From Leclercia sp. 29361 (GTDB lineage: Bacteria > Pseudomonadota > Gammaproteobacteria > Enterobacterales > Enterobacteriaceae), in contig NZ_CP049786.1 of NCBI RefSeq assembly GCF_011290365.1, positions 3,100,001 to 3,164,000 of the forward strand: a stretch of DNA of 64,000 nucleotides. Reading direction: 5' to 3'. Made by a program: the position numbers and the translations under genes. How positions within the stretch are numbered: the stretch's first letter is position 1; each line of letters opens with the position of its first letter. The notes under the pieces are model-generated. The model was not told where the DNA came from and did not search any database. It worked only from the letters and a program-made list of their open reading frames with translations. Of the stretch, positions 1 to 8,798 are shown in pieces.

Positions 1-296
1 TCGATGATGATGTCGCCTTTTTCCAGGTACGGTTTCAGCGAGTCGATGGCTGCATCGGTGCCAGCACCTGCTTTCACCATTAACAGGATACGACGAGGCG
101 TTTCCAGAGATTCAACAAACTCCTGCACCGTATAGAAAGGAACGAGTTTTTTGCCTGGATTCTCGGCAATCACTTCTTCGGTTTTATCACGGGAGCGGTT
201 GAAAACGGAGACGGTATAACCACGACTTTCGATGTTCAGCGCCAGGTTGCGCCCCATCACTGCCATACCGACGACGCCGATCTGTTGTTTGGACAT
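1..296 (-). CDS. gnd: 6-phosphogluconate dehydrogenase, decarboxylating (N-terminal part, cut by window edge)
   Basis: Read on the minus strand from the ATG at 296, the protein begins [20 protein letters not shown], the N-terminal Rossmann dinucleotide-binding motif (GxxxMG) of Gnd. The enzyme oxidises and decarboxylates 6-phosphogluconate to ribulose-5-phosphate with NADP in the cytoplasmic pentose phosphate pathway. Only about 98 of roughly 468 residues are inside the window; the rest lies before base 1. Gnd is the classical conserved gene flanking the O-antigen locus in enteric bacteria, so it marks the distal end of the cluster to its right. Its base composition is clearly less AT-rich than the neighbouring sugar genes. 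Identification is firm. Confidence 0.95.
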   Translation of the reverse strand, partial: MSKQQIGVVGMAVMGRNLALNIESRGYTVSVFNRSRDKTEEVIAENPGKKLVPFYTVQEFVESLETPRRILLMVKAGAGTDAAIDSLKPYLEKGDIII

Positions 297-550
297 TACT
301 TACTCCTGTCAGGTGTGGTCACCGCGCAAAGCATGCACGGTTTAAAGTGTATCTCAGATGTTAACCCAGTTAACATCAGAATGAATAGTAGTAATTACTA
401 AACACACTAAACTTAATAAATTTCATACTAACATTTCGGAATGTATGATTTATTAAGCGGTTAAAAAATTTATAAATATCAGAGCAGAGAAACAATCCAA
501 CCTGGTTGTTACGGTAAACTCCGCATGCCAGCAAAGTGCATTGAAAATAT
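297..550. other. AT-rich intergenic region between the O-antigen locus and gnd
   Basis: This 254-base stretch holds the gnd upstream region. It is very AT-rich beyond about 350. A minus-strand reading frame of 60 codons (376-558) overlaps the stop of the neighbouring glycosyltransferase gene by a few bases, but it has no recognisable domain and no clear ribosome binding site, so it is not called as a gene. The gnd promoter must lie here or upstream; no strong -10/-35 pair was assigned. Confidence 0.4.
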
Positions 551-1612
551 TTATGCATGTAAGATTTTGATTATTTCACTTCGTGCTACATGCGTCATTT
601 CCTTATATTTTTGCATGACGCCATAATTAATATCAGCTTTTATCTTTAAATCCTCGCCAGTATACAATCCAGCAAGGAATTCATCTTTAGTGAGATACTG
701 ATATCCTAAAACAGAAAAATCACCAATGTTTTCATGATGAATAATAGGGATAACCCCACATTCCAGATACTCTATTAATTTGGTTGGGCAGGCAACCCTG
801 TTCACCAGAATTTCATCTCGCAGAATAAAACCAAGATGGCTTTCCATAAGGACATTAATGACTTGTTCTTTTGAAAGACTACCTACTTTAATGCCTGCAT
901 TATCAATGACTGCCGAAAATTTTTTCTTGAACATGGGAACTTGTAGTTCAGGAAGAAAAACATTATACCGTTCCTTCCCATCCTTCTCTTTATTATTGAT
1001 TAGCCCCATCATCATATCAATATTTTGCCAGGCTTGGGTTCCTCCGGCATATACGCAATCAAATTCGCTCTCGCTCCATTTTTCGATATTTTTCGTCACC
1101 GCAAGTGATTCAAATATTGGAAAAACCAAAGAGCGTTCAGCTATATTCTCAAAATTATATTTATTTTGAAAGTGATTCTCCATCGCCTTTGTAACATGAA
1201 TTATTTTATGTGCATACTTAATAGCTCGACGCTCAACAACATTAAATAAATGATAGTAAAGTGACTTACCCATAAATTTATGTTCTTCAGGTACAACACC
1301 ATGCACATCAAGGATTAACTTTGAAAAATCCATTACTGGAAATACTTTAAATAGATTAATGACAGAGTGGCAATAAATAAATCTGGCTCTTTTAATTTCT
1401 TCAGTAATTAACTTAAAATGAACAAAGAAATTGATATTCTCTACCCGGCAATTACCGATGGTTACTGATGTCCTACGCATGTTTCGTTTAAAGGAAACAT
1501 TCATATAAACTCGCTCAACATCACTTACTAAACCATCTATTGCAGCAATCCGCTGCATCATCCCATCTCGTATATTTATTTCGGTAGGATAATCAGCAAT
1601 AAAGAGAATCAT
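551..1612 (-). CDS. Predicted O-antigen glycosyltransferase (GT4-like, GT-B fold)
   Basis: This 353-residue protein is probably a cytoplasmic glycosyltransferase acting on the undecaprenyl-linked O unit. Visible features fit a short GT-B/GT4 enzyme: an N-terminal strand (MILFIADYP), a central stretch with DVHGVVPEE and HKIIHVTKAME (residues about 100-145), typical of GT4 proteins before the interdomain linker, and a C-terminal LIEYLECGVIPI segment in the place where GT4 enzymes carry the donor-binding glutamate motif. It is the last O-antigen gene before gnd and follows the wecB-like gene by 32 bases. Strong AT bias suggests horizontal origin. Donor and linkage cannot be read from sequence; ManNAc or rhamnose transfer are both possible. 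Confidence 0.75.
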   Translation of the reverse strand: MILFIADYPTEINIRDGMMQRIAAIDGLVSDVERVYMNVSFKRNMRRTSVTIGNCRVENINFFVHFKLITEEIKRARFIYCHSVINLFKVFPVMDFSKLILDVHGVVPEEHKFMGKSLYYHLFNVVERRAIKYAHKIIHVTKAMENHFQNKYNFENIAERSLVFPIFESLAVTKNIEKWSESEFDCVYAGGTQAWQNIDMMMGLINNKEKDGKERYNVFLPELQVPMFKKKFSAVIDNAGIKVGSLSKEQVINVLMESHLGFILRDEILVNRVACPTKLIEYLECGVIPIIHHENIGDFSVLGYQYLTKDEFLAGLYTGEDLKIKADINYGVMQKYKEMTHVARSEIIKILHA

Positions 1613-1644
1613 AAATAATCCATTGTGTCAGAGCAAATATAAAA

Positions 1645-2772
1645 TTAGTGTGCGTTTGCAAGAGCATCTAAGATGCGTTCTGCGGCATTGCCATCACCGT
1701 AAGGATTGTGGGCGTGTGACATTTCGCTGTAGAAAACAGCATCATCCAGAAGTTTTTTCATACCGCTGAATATTGCTTCACGACTCGTACCAACCAATCT
1801 AACTGTTCCCGCTTCTACAGCCTCAGGACGTTCGGTTGTATCCCTCATTACAAGCACAGGCTTGCCGAGTGATGGGGCTTCTTCCTGAACACCGCCAGAA
1901 TCAGTCAAAATAAAGTAAGAGCGATCCATAAAGTATACAAAAGGAAGATAATCGAGCGGTTGAATCAGGAAAATATTTGGCTCCGAACTGAGTAATCTAT
2001 TAACGGGTTCTTGCACTTGTGGATTGAGGTGAACCGGATAAACAAAATTGGTATCAGGAAACTGTCTTGCGACATCCTTGATTCCCTCACAAATATTTTC
2101 AAACCCCTTTCCAAAACTTTCACGACGATGCCCCGTGATGAGCACCAAACGTTTATCATTCTGCAAGAAATTATATTTAGAATGGATTCCCTGTTGAAAA
2201 CCAAGGTCCGCTTTAATAAGTTCTTTGGCCAAAAATAAAGTATCAACTACAGTATTCCCGGTAACAAAAATGCTGTCATCCGGGACATTCTCTTTGAGTA
2301 AATTTGATCGTGAGGTTTCTGTAGGCGCAAAGTGTATTGAAGCTAAAGCACCAGCAACTTTTCTGTTACCTTCCTCAGGCCACGGCGAAAGTAGATTGCC
2401 AGTTCTGAGGCCAGCTTCCACATGTCCAACTTTAATTTGATTATAATATGAAGCAATTGTACATGCTAAAGTAGTCGAGGTATCGCCATGGACAAGGACA
2501 TAATCAGGCTTGTAGTTTTGTAATACCTCGGAAAAACTGATTATCATTGATGCTGTCAAATCAACCAGTTGCTGACCACGTTTCATTAAGTTCAAATCGT
2601 AATCTGGCGTAATGGAAAAAATTGAAAGCACCTGGTCAAGCATTTCGCGATGTTGAGCAGTTACACAAACTTTATAGTCAAAACGGACATCATTTTGAAT
2701 CTTCTTTATAAGCGGTATCATTTTAATTGCTTCTGGACGTGTACCAAACACTAAAAGAATTTTCTTAGACAT
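1645..2772 (-). CDS. wecB: UDP-N-acetylglucosamine 2-epimerase (non-hydrolysing), O-antigen copy
   Basis: The product interconverts UDP-GlcNAc and UDP-ManNAc in the cytoplasm. It carries the family hallmarks VFGTRPEAIKM near the N terminus, GDTSTTLA and GHVEAGLRTG at about residues 95-120, GHRRES near 210 and the TDSGGVQEEAPSLGKPVLV signature near 290. The ATG at 2772 is preferred: it gives the usual MSKKILLVFGTRPE start and lies 4 bases after the wzx stop. A TTG four codons upstream (2784) would overlap wzx. This is probably a second epimerase beside the wecB of the enterobacterial common antigen locus (outside the window). No UDP-ManNAc dehydrogenase (wecC) accompanies it, so the O unit may contain ManNAc rather than ManNAcA. 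Confidence 0.9.
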   Translation of the reverse strand: MSKKILLVFGTRPEAIKMIPLIKKIQNDVRFDYKVCVTAQHREMLDQVLSIFSITPDYDLNLMKRGQQLVDLTASMIISFSEVLQNYKPDYVLVHGDTSTTLACTIASYYNQIKVGHVEAGLRTGNLLSPWPEEGNRKVAGALASIHFAPTETSRSNLLKENVPDDSIFVTGNTVVDTLFLAKELIKADLGFQQGIHSKYNFLQNDKRLVLITGHRRESFGKGFENICEGIKDVARQFPDTNFVYPVHLNPQVQEPVNRLLSSEPNIFLIQPLDYLPFVYFMDRSYFILTDSGGVQEEAPSLGKPVLVMRDTTERPEAVEAGTVRLVGTSREAIFSGMKKLLDDAVFYSEMSHAHNPYGDGNAAERILDALANAH

Positions 2773-2776
2773 ATTA

Positions 2777-4036
2777 TCACTCAACTTTATGTAGACTAAC
2801 TAATTTGTTAACTTTACTTATCAGTAAAATAGTTAAACTTAATTCACCAATGAACATCGATACTGCAGCGCCAACATTTTGCCAATAATTTATAAGTACA
2901 ATCATTAATATTAATGTAAAAATAGCTACGCATTTAAAACTATTGCTATAGCTCCGGCTGTGGCCTGCAGCACTTAACGTTTGAATACCAAGAATATTAT
3001 TTAATACACTAAAAAACATCCAAAGAGTCAGAAGAGTTGCAATTTGCAAAAATCCTGCAATCTTATTTTCCACCCAATAAAAATGATAAAAAAGCATTGC
3101 TATAATTATAAATAAACTTCCCAGCGCAGCAAGTACCATAATTGGCTTGGCTGTTTTATTAACAGAATTCAAACCAGAAGATATGGATTCTTTAAATTTA
3201 TTACAATTATAAGGATAAACTGACTGAGTTAAAGGAGCAAATAATGATGTAAATGCCTTAATAACTCTTTCAATCGTAGCATAGGCACCTACAATGACAG
3301 GATTAGTCATAATTCCTAAAAGGAATACAGCACTATTACTTAGTATCACGGAATATAGGGTTGCGGTAAACATGCTCCAGCCAGCAGCTAATTCTTCTTT
3401 CACAAAACTTATCTTTGGTATTGTATTTTGCACTTCTTGCTTATAAACCGGGATAAGTATTGCAATCAGTGCACATACCAAAGAAGGAACAGACTGACAA
3501 ATTAATGCAATGTTGATATCATTTTTGTTTTTGACAAATAACAAAACGAGGGCGCATGAAAATGCGCGAGATATTAAATTTAAAAAAGCAATTGGTTTAA
3601 GATTTTCTTTTCCCTGGTAGTACCAAATTGGTAAAAAAGAGTTACCGAGAACGAGAAGATAGGCAAAAATCAATGCTTCTTTTAATACATCATCATTAAC
3701 CAAATAGCTAACTATGAAATAATAAAAAGGAAATATGACAACAGCTAGCAAAATTTTAATACTGATTGTCATCCAAAACACATTAGAGACTAAATTTTTA
3801 TTATCTCTGTTCTGAGATATCGCACGGCTTGAGGTAAATGAAAACCCGTAATCTATTACAACTTGTATATATGCTGCAACAGCAAGGCAGACTGCATATT
3901 TTCCAAATCCATCAATCCCGAGATTTTTTATTAAAAAGCCCAAAATTAATAGCGGGGAAATATATGTAATTCCCTGCGTAATGAGCATGTAGCCAGAGTT
4001 CCTAATGACCCTTTTTATTTCTACATCATCAAGCAT
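2777..4036 (-). CDS. wzx: O-antigen flippase Wzx
   Basis: This 419-residue, highly hydrophobic protein has about 12 predicted membrane segments and the layout of the polysaccharide-transporter (MOP/PST) family. The N terminus has the RNSGYMLITQGITYISPLL pattern common in Wzx, and the middle has charged loops between helices. It would move undecaprenyl-diphosphate-linked O units across the inner membrane to the periplasm. It starts 3 bases after the wzy stop and ends 4 bases before the wecB-like start, so translation is probably coupled. Its pairing with the predicted Wzy next to it supports a Wzx/Wzy-dependent pathway. The family call is solid; the sequence is serotype-specific and would be useful for O-typing. 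Confidence 0.88.
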   Translation of the reverse strand: MLDDVEIKRVIRNSGYMLITQGITYISPLLILGFLIKNLGIDGFGKYAVCLAVAAYIQVVIDYGFSFTSSRAISQNRDNKNLVSNVFWMTISIKILLAVVIFPFYYFIVSYLVNDDVLKEALIFAYLLVLGNSFLPIWYYQGKENLKPIAFLNLISRAFSCALVLLFVKNKNDINIALICQSVPSLVCALIAILIPVYKQEVQNTIPKISFVKEELAAGWSMFTATLYSVILSNSAVFLLGIMTNPVIVGAYATIERVIKAFTSLFAPLTQSVYPYNCNKFKESISSGLNSVNKTAKPIMVLAALGSLFIIIAMLFYHFYWVENKIAGFLQIATLLTLWMFFSVLNNILGIQTLSAAGHSRSYSNSFKCVAIFTLILMIVLINYWQNVGAAVSMFIGELSLTILLISKVNKLVSLHKVE

Positions 4037-4039
4037 TCG

Positions 4040-5101
4040 TTACCACCACTCCAGAACAGTATGATATGGCTGTATTATTTTAGTTGTTGAGAAAAACATG
4101 ACAAAGGAAAAACCTATTAGCATTGTTTTATATAACCATACACTATTATTTTTCATAAAAAGCAAAGGCATTACAAACATAGCCATATCAAATAATCCCA
4201 ACACCTCAACCATTCTTAATGAAAGAACGCTATTCCATGCAAATGCAGCATTAAAGAAAAGGCTTGTCGAAGAGAAAAACAATACAAGTTTTTGGATGTT
4301 ATTTGTATGTTGATACAACTTTAAGACAATAAAATAGAAGACAGCCATTCTGGTTAAATAATAAAATGACAGTAGTGAGATTGCACCTGCTTCGTCAGTA
4401 TCTATATAAACCATGATTCTCTGCGAATCAATAAACATTAATAAAAGGCTTGATACTCCTCCTGAAAAAATACCCAATACAGGAATAAGAAGTAGCATAA
4501 AACGTTTATTTAAAGCAGGCCAGTTGTTACGTACCAATAGGAATAGAGGAATGATAATCACTGAAACATGTATAGATATTGCAATAACAAAGAAAAACAG
4601 CGATTTGAATCTTTCGCCATTAAGCAGAGTCATTGCCGCGTATGATGCAATTGCAATCGCCAAACCAGCGCGTACTTGTGTAAGTTCATGAACTAAATAA
4701 AACCGCGATATAATAAGAATAAATATTAATGCGGCAAAATTCCCAAATTGCAGTTTTGAAGCGAACTTAGCTTTGACAGCTAATGCAATAAAACCTGCCA
4801 CAAAGAAAAAAAACCATGGTTGCTCTGTTATAAAAGCCAAAGACTTGTATAACAGAACAAAGCCAATGTCTTTCTTTTGTTCAACCGCAACCCAAAACTC
4901 ATTATTTATGAGTTCAAACCAACTAATATAATTTAAATAATCGCGATCTACTCCCTCACCACGAAGTGAGGCAAAAAGCGAAAGTAATAACAGAAACGTT
5001 GCCCACAGAAAAAACCCGAAATTTTTATCACGGCTATTAAAGAAAGTTATCGCTTTTGTGGAGATCAAACTTAACAGATAAGTTAAATAATATGCCGTCA
5101 T
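4040..5101 (-). CDS. wzy: Predicted O-antigen polymerase Wzy (EpsG-like)
   Basis: This 353-residue protein has about 10 hydrophobic segments and a large polar loop. The early SLRGEGVDRDYLNYISWFELI segment resembles the conserved RxxxVGtDtxnY region of EpsG/Wzy polymerases. It would join O units in the periplasm. Wzy proteins share little sequence, so the call rests on topology, size, the N-terminal motif and position: directly upstream of wzx, with its ATG overlapping the stop of the preceding transferase gene (ATGA). No other polymerase candidate occurs between galF and gnd, which strengthens the inference. The linkage it forms is unknown. Confidence 0.8.
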   Translation of the reverse strand: MTAYYLTYLLSLISTKAITFFNSRDKNFGFFLWATFLLLLSLFASLRGEGVDRDYLNYISWFELINNEFWVAVEQKKDIGFVLLYKSLAFITEQPWFFFFVAGFIALAVKAKFASKLQFGNFAALIFILIISRFYLVHELTQVRAGLAIAIASYAAMTLLNGERFKSLFFFVIAISIHVSVIIIPLFLLVRNNWPALNKRFMLLLIPVLGIFSGGVSSLLLMFIDSQRIMVYIDTDEAGAISLLSFYYLTRMAVFYFIVLKLYQHTNNIQKLVLFFSSTSLFFNAAFAWNSVLSLRMVEVLGLFDMAMFVMPLLFMKNNSVWLYKTMLIGFSFVMFFSTTKIIQPYHTVLEWW

Positions 5102-6012
5102 TTGAAATAGCCTTTACCCATATTATTTCGCATCCCATCTAATGCTGCTCTGCTTAATAATTTCATGGAATAAAACTTACTCTTAGATAACAGAGAGAAG
5201 AGTATAATATAATAAGGGACCTTAAACAGCATTGAGAAACGTAATTTCAGACGAAGGCCCTTATCCTTGGACAGGTACACTGCATTTCTTACAATAAAAT
5301 AATTCCTGAAATCTGAGTGCAAATAGATTGTTTTTCCAAGTATATTCGCATGCTCATCACCAATGCTATGTTTCATAATGACATTTTGAGAAACGAAGGA
5401 ATAACAATTATTCACGCGACATCTTTCTCCCCACTCAATATCTACCCAATCGATAAATAATTCTTCTCTCATTAGACCATATTTATTGAGAACATCTACC
5501 CTGATGAGAGAACCTGAGGCGATAATGTAATCACTATGCAGTGGCTCATTTGTACCACTATGACTTTTTCGTTTGGTTCTGAGGAATGATGCTTCTACCG
5601 CAGAAACTGACTCATTCGTTTTCTGATCAATATATGATGGCCCTATTGCTGCTACTGACACACCCTTAGACAGTAAACCAGCCTCTTCTGAGAGTAGTCC
5701 TTCAACCATTTTCTCAGGTAAGATACTATCCTGATCCAGGAGTAAGACGTGAGAAGCATTACTGTCTTTCGCCATTTTTATGCCGACATTTTGTGCGGCT
5801 GCAATACCGACATTATCAAATAGAGGAACGTATTGCGTTCTCTGACCGAATTTAATAATGAGCTTTTCTATTTCTTTGACTTGTGGGTCAGGTGTATTAT
5901 CGATGATCAGGATTTTTTCGACTTGCTCAACAACGCTATCGAGTAATAAATTTAGAACATCATATTCAGGCTTGAATAAGATAATAATGGCAATTACTTT
6001 ATTATTGTTCAT
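5098..6012 (-). CDS. GT2 glycosyltransferase, rhamnosyltransferase family
   Basis: This 304-residue protein has a GT-A fold N terminus: IAIIILFKPEYDVLNLLLDSV, then IIDNTPDP, a conserved DNVGIAAAQNVGIKMA block (about residues 65-85) and LLLDQDS (about 91-97), the DxD-type metal/nucleotide site. WVDIEWGERCR near 190 matches the acceptor-side (E)D-containing motif. This pattern is characteristic of the rhamnosyltransferase family that includes Salmonella RfbN-type enzymes, so transfer of L-rhamnose from dTDP-rhamnose to the lipid-linked O unit is likely. The gene overlaps wzy by four bases. A C-terminal hydrophobic stretch (about 250-270) may attach it to the membrane. The exact donor is inferred. 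Confidence 0.8.
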   Translation of the reverse strand: MNNNKVIAIIILFKPEYDVLNLLLDSVVEQVEKILIIDNTPDPQVKEIEKLIIKFGQRTQYVPLFDNVGIAAAQNVGIKMAKDSNASHVLLLDQDSILPEKMVEGLLSEEAGLLSKGVSVAAIGPSYIDQKTNESVSAVEASFLRTKRKSHSGTNEPLHSDYIIASGSLIRVDVLNKYGLMREELFIDWVDIEWGERCRVNNCYSFVSQNVIMKHSIGDEHANILGKTIYLHSDFRNYFIVRNAVYLSKDKGLRLKLRFSMLFKVPYYIILFSLLSKSKFYSMKLLSRAALDGMRNNMGKGYFK

Positions 6013-6169
6013 AGCTAATCAATTAATACTCTTATATGACTACATTGTTATGCTGCGCAGCCGCTTTTAGATAATTATATATTATCCAGGCGATTCACTT
6101 AAGACAATCAAAATTTGTTTCTGCAAATACAAACAAAGTATCTTTAATTTAGTTATAATTCACAATATG
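6013..6169. other. AT-rich spacer between two O-antigen glycosyltransferase genes
   Basis: This is a 157-base noncoding gap inside an otherwise tightly packed cluster. It contains no convincing reading frame, terminator or known repeat. Its length and AT-richness are compatible with a junction between gene blocks of different origin, which is an inference. Confidence 0.4.
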
Positions 6170-6925
6170 TTAAAAATATCTTTTCACCATAAAAGTTATT
6201 ACACTTTTTAAATGCCAATAAAAATGTTTAGAAATGATAGCTCTGTTTGCATGTTTTGCTAAATGAACAGCGGTGACATCAGGGTAATAGATCACTGGTG
6301 AATTTATTTTGTATGACCGGTAGCAGATATCAATATCTTCACAATACATAAAATATCTTTTATCAAAACCCTTAAGCGCAGCATAATGGCTAGCTTTAAA
6401 TACAAGGAATGACCCCGCTGCCCAATCTACACATTGTGGTTCTTTTATCGAAAGCTTATTATATTTGGTGGTATTTTTCTTAAAAACAAATGAATTAAAG
6501 AAATGAATTAAATTTGGAAATTTCCTTATCGAATCGTCTGAAATTGTTCTCTCGTCATCTTTGAAAAGATTTATTGCTACTAAATTAGCATTATCCTTGA
6601 TCAGATGATTTTGGAGTCTTGTGAAGTCAGCATCTCCAATTTTTACATCAGGATTCATGACAATAAAATAGTCATCATCCTGCAGATTCAGTTTATTTCT
6701 GCAATGGTTGAAAACATAATTATTGTTTTCTCCAAATCCCAGGCTAAAACTTTCAGCCAATAAATGAATCCCATGCATTTCACAGTACGACGAAAGTGCC
6801 GGATAATCTTCCGGATTATTACATTTTAATACGACAATGTTTTCTTTCGCCAAATATGGAAGTGCGTTAATTTCTTTTATTAATTCAGCATGTCCATGTG
6901 ATATTACGCTAATGTAATTTCTCAC
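6170..6925 (-). CDS. wbbL: WbbL-like rhamnosyltransferase (GT2)
   Basis: The protein (about 251 residues) resembles E. coli WbbL, which adds L-rhamnose to GlcNAc-diphospho-undecaprenol as the second step of O-unit assembly. Shared landmarks are ISVISHGHAEL at the start, SLGFGENNNYVF, YFIVMNPDVKI (about 95-105, metal-binding region), SIRKFPNLIHFFNSF, VDWAAGSFLVFK, FMYCEDIDICYR (about 200-211) and the terminal RAIISKHFYWHLKSV. GTG at 6925 is preferred because a GGAG lies five bases upstream and the resulting MRNYISVISHGH aligns with WbbL; a TTG at 6943 is possible but weaker. It follows rmlA, in keeping with rhamnose use. Symbol is by similarity. Confidence 0.82.
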   Translation of the reverse strand: MRNYISVISHGHAELIKEINALPYLAKENIVVLKCNNPEDYPALSSYCEMHGIHLLAESFSLGFGENNNYVFNHCRNKLNLQDDDYFIVMNPDVKIGDADFTRLQNHLIKDNANLVAINLFKDDERTISDDSIRKFPNLIHFFNSFVFKKNTTKYNKLSIKEPQCVDWAAGSFLVFKASHYAALKGFDKRYFMYCEDIDICYRSYKINSPVIYYPDVTAVHLAKHANRAIISKHFYWHLKSVITFMVKRYF

Positions 6926-6930
6926 GTTTA

Positions 6931-6934
6931 CTCC
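6931..6934 (-). promoter_or_regulatory. Shine-Dalgarno GGAG that favours the GTG start of the WbbL-like gene
   Basis: On the minus strand GGAG lies five bases before GTG (6925-6923). The alternative TTG (6943) would place this GGAG inside the coding sequence and has no comparable upstream purine run, so the GTG is the better start. Confidence 0.65.
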
Positions 6935-6973
6935 AAAATTCAAACTTTAAAAATTACGCACTAAAAATAAATA

Positions 6974-7846
6974 CTATTTGACCAAGCCTAAAAGATATTT
7001 ACCATATGCATTCTTGGATAATACGGTTGCTAATTTTAATACCTGCTCTGCATCAATAAACCCTTTGCGATACGCAATCTCTTCCGGACAAGCCACCTTC
7101 AGCCCCTGACGCTCTTCAATCGTCGCAATAAAGTTACTTGCTTCAATCAGGCTCTGATGTGTACCGGTATCCAACCAGGCGAAACCGCGTCCCATCATGG
7201 CAACGGAGAGGCGACCCTGCTCCATATAAATACGGTTGATGTCTGTAATTTCCAGTTCACCACGCGGAGACGGCTTAAGGCTTTTCGCCATCTCAACAAC
7301 GCTGTTGTCATAGAAATAGAGCCCCGTAACGGCGTAATTACTTTTTGGTTCAACCGGTTTTTCTTCGAGGCTGACAGCAATACCGTCTTTATCAAACTCA
7401 ACGACACCATAGCGCTCAGGATCGTTGACGTGATAAGCAAAGACGGTAGCACCGCTTTCTTTACTTACCGCGGAGTCCATCAACTTCGGCAGATCATGGC
7501 CATAGAAGATGTTGTCACCCAACACCAGCGCACAATCGTCCTCACCAATGAACTCTTCGCCCAGGATAAAGGCCTGTGCCAGACCGTCCGGACTCGGCTG
7601 GACTTTATACTGCAGGTTCAGGCCCCACTGACTGCCATCACCCAGCAATTGCTCAAAGCGTGGCGTATCCTGAGGAGTACTTATAATCAGAATGTCGCGA
7701 ATACCCGCCAGCATAAGCGTGGACAGCGGGTAGTAAATCATCGGCTTGTCATAGATCGGCAGCAGTTGTTTGCTGACAGCCATAGTGACCGGGTACAGAC
7801 GAGTTCCTGAGCCACCGGCTAAAATAATCCCTTTACGCGTTTTCAT
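6974..7846 (-). CDS. rmlA: Glucose-1-phosphate thymidylyltransferase
   Basis: RmlA (RfbA) condenses glucose-1-phosphate with dTTP to dTDP-glucose, the first step of dTDP-L-rhamnose synthesis. The 290-residue product has the nucleotidyltransferase signature [11 protein letters not shown] with the following [20 protein letters not shown] near residue 110, and [20 protein letters not shown] near 160-180. Size and sequence are typical for the enterobacterial RmlA. It follows rmlD after a 52-base gap holding a hairpin. The usual fourth gene, rmlC, is not next to it. Confidence 0.96.
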   Translation of the reverse strand: MKTRKGIILAGGSGTRLYPVTMAVSKQLLPIYDKPMIYYPLSTLMLAGIRDILIISTPQDTPRFEQLLGDGSQWGLNLQYKVQPSPDGLAQAFILGEEFIGEDDCALVLGDNIFYGHDLPKLMDSAVSKESGATVFAYHVNDPERYGVVEFDKDGIAVSLEEKPVEPKSNYAVTGLYFYDNSVVEMAKSLKPSPRGELEITDINRIYMEQGRLSVAMMGRGFAWLDTGTHQSLIEASNFIATIEERQGLKVACPEEIAYRKGFIDAEQVLKLATVLSKNAYGKYLLGLVK

Positions 7847-7868
7847 TTCATCATCTCTATATGTGCAA

Positions 7869-7888
7869 AATGCCCGTAAACGGGCATT
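7869..7888 (-). terminator. Hairpin between rmlD and rmlA, possible attenuator
   Basis: A perfect 9-bp inverted repeat (AATGCCCGT / ACGGGCATT) with a 2-base centre lies in the short rmlD-rmlA gap. On the minus strand it is followed by TTGC rather than a long U run, so it is at best a weak terminator; it could be an RNA-stabilising or processing element within the operon. Confidence 0.4.
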
Positions 7889-7898
7889 AAATTTAAGG

Positions 7899-8798
7899 TC
7901 AGACCGCAGTAGTCGTAAACAGCTCAGCCAGCATACGTTTTACGCCGATATCCCATTGAGGTAATACCAGATCAAAGTTTTGCTGGAATTTTTCCGTGTT
8001 CAGACGGGAGTTATTTGGGCGAAGTGCAGGGGTAGGATAAGCACTGGTAGGTACCGCGTTGAGCTTAGTAATCGCCAGTTCAATGCCAGCCTTACGCGCT
8101 TCGTCAAATACCAGCGCGGCGTAGTCGTGCCAGGTGGTCACGCCACCTGCAACCAGGTGATAGAGCCCTGCGACTTCAGGTTGTTTCATAGCCACACGAA
8201 TCGCATGCGCCGTGCAGTCTGCCAACAGTTCAGCGCCTGTTGGTGCACCAAACTGATCGTTGATGACCGACATCTCCGCGCGTTCTTTGGCAAAACGCAG
8301 CATGGTTTTGGCAAAGTTATTCCCTTTGCCCGCATAAACCCAGCTGGTGCGGAAAATTAAGTGGCGTGCACAATTTTCCTGAAGAGCTTTTTCACCGGCG
8401 AGTTTGGTTTCGCCATACACATTCAAAGGTGCAGTGGCATCCGTTTCTCGCCACGCATTTTCACCATCACCCGGGAAAACGTAATCAGTAGAATAGTGCA
8501 CAACCCAGGCACCGATTTTTTCAGCCTCTTTGGCAATGGCTTCCACGCTTGTGGCGTTCAGCAACTGCGCGAATTCGGGCTCAGACTCGGCTTTATCTAC
8601 GGCGGTATGGGCCGCCGCATTGACGATGACATCCGGCTTAATGCGGCGCACGGTTTCAGCAATACCTTCAGGATTACTGAAATCACCGCAATACTCGGTA
8701 GAGTGAACATCGACGGCAATCAGGTTACCTAGCGGGGCGAGCGAACGCTGCAGCTCCCAACCCACCTGCCCTGTTTTGCCGAACAAAAGGATATTCAT
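7899..8798 (-). CDS. rmlD: dTDP-4-dehydrorhamnose reductase
   Basis: RmlD (RfbD) reduces dTDP-4-keto-L-rhamnose to dTDP-L-rhamnose with NAD(P)H, the last step of the pathway. The 299-residue extended short-chain dehydrogenase starts with the nucleotide-binding [14 protein letters not shown], has [12 protein letters not shown] near 60-72, STDYVFPG near 105 and the catalytic YGETK at about 128-132. Its ATG overlaps the rmlB stop by one base (TAATG). Its usual substrate comes from the RmlC epimerase, whose gene is absent from this locus. Confidence 0.95.
   Translation of the reverse strand: MNILLFGKTGQVGWELQRSLAPLGNLIAVDVHSTEYCGDFSNPEGIAETVRRIKPDVIVNAAAHTAVDKAESEPEFAQLLNATSVEAIAKEAEKIGAWVVHYSTDYVFPGDGENAWRETDATAPLNVYGETKLAGEKALQENCARHLIFRTSWVYAGKGNNFAKTMLRFAKERAEMSVINDQFGAPTGAELLADCTAHAIRVAMKQPEVAGLYHLVAGGVTTWHDYAALVFDEARKAGIELAITKLNAVPTSAYPTPALRPNNSRLNTEKFQQNFDLVLPQWDIGVKRMLAELFTTTAV

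Noticed and set aside
376-558. 60-codon minus-strand reading frame between the GT4 gene and gnd
   Set aside because: It has no domain, no ribosome site and overlaps the neighbouring gene end; it fits chance in AT-rich DNA.
2773-2784. TTG start for the wecB-like epimerase
   Set aside because: The ATG at 2772 gives the canonical start and avoids overlap with wzx.
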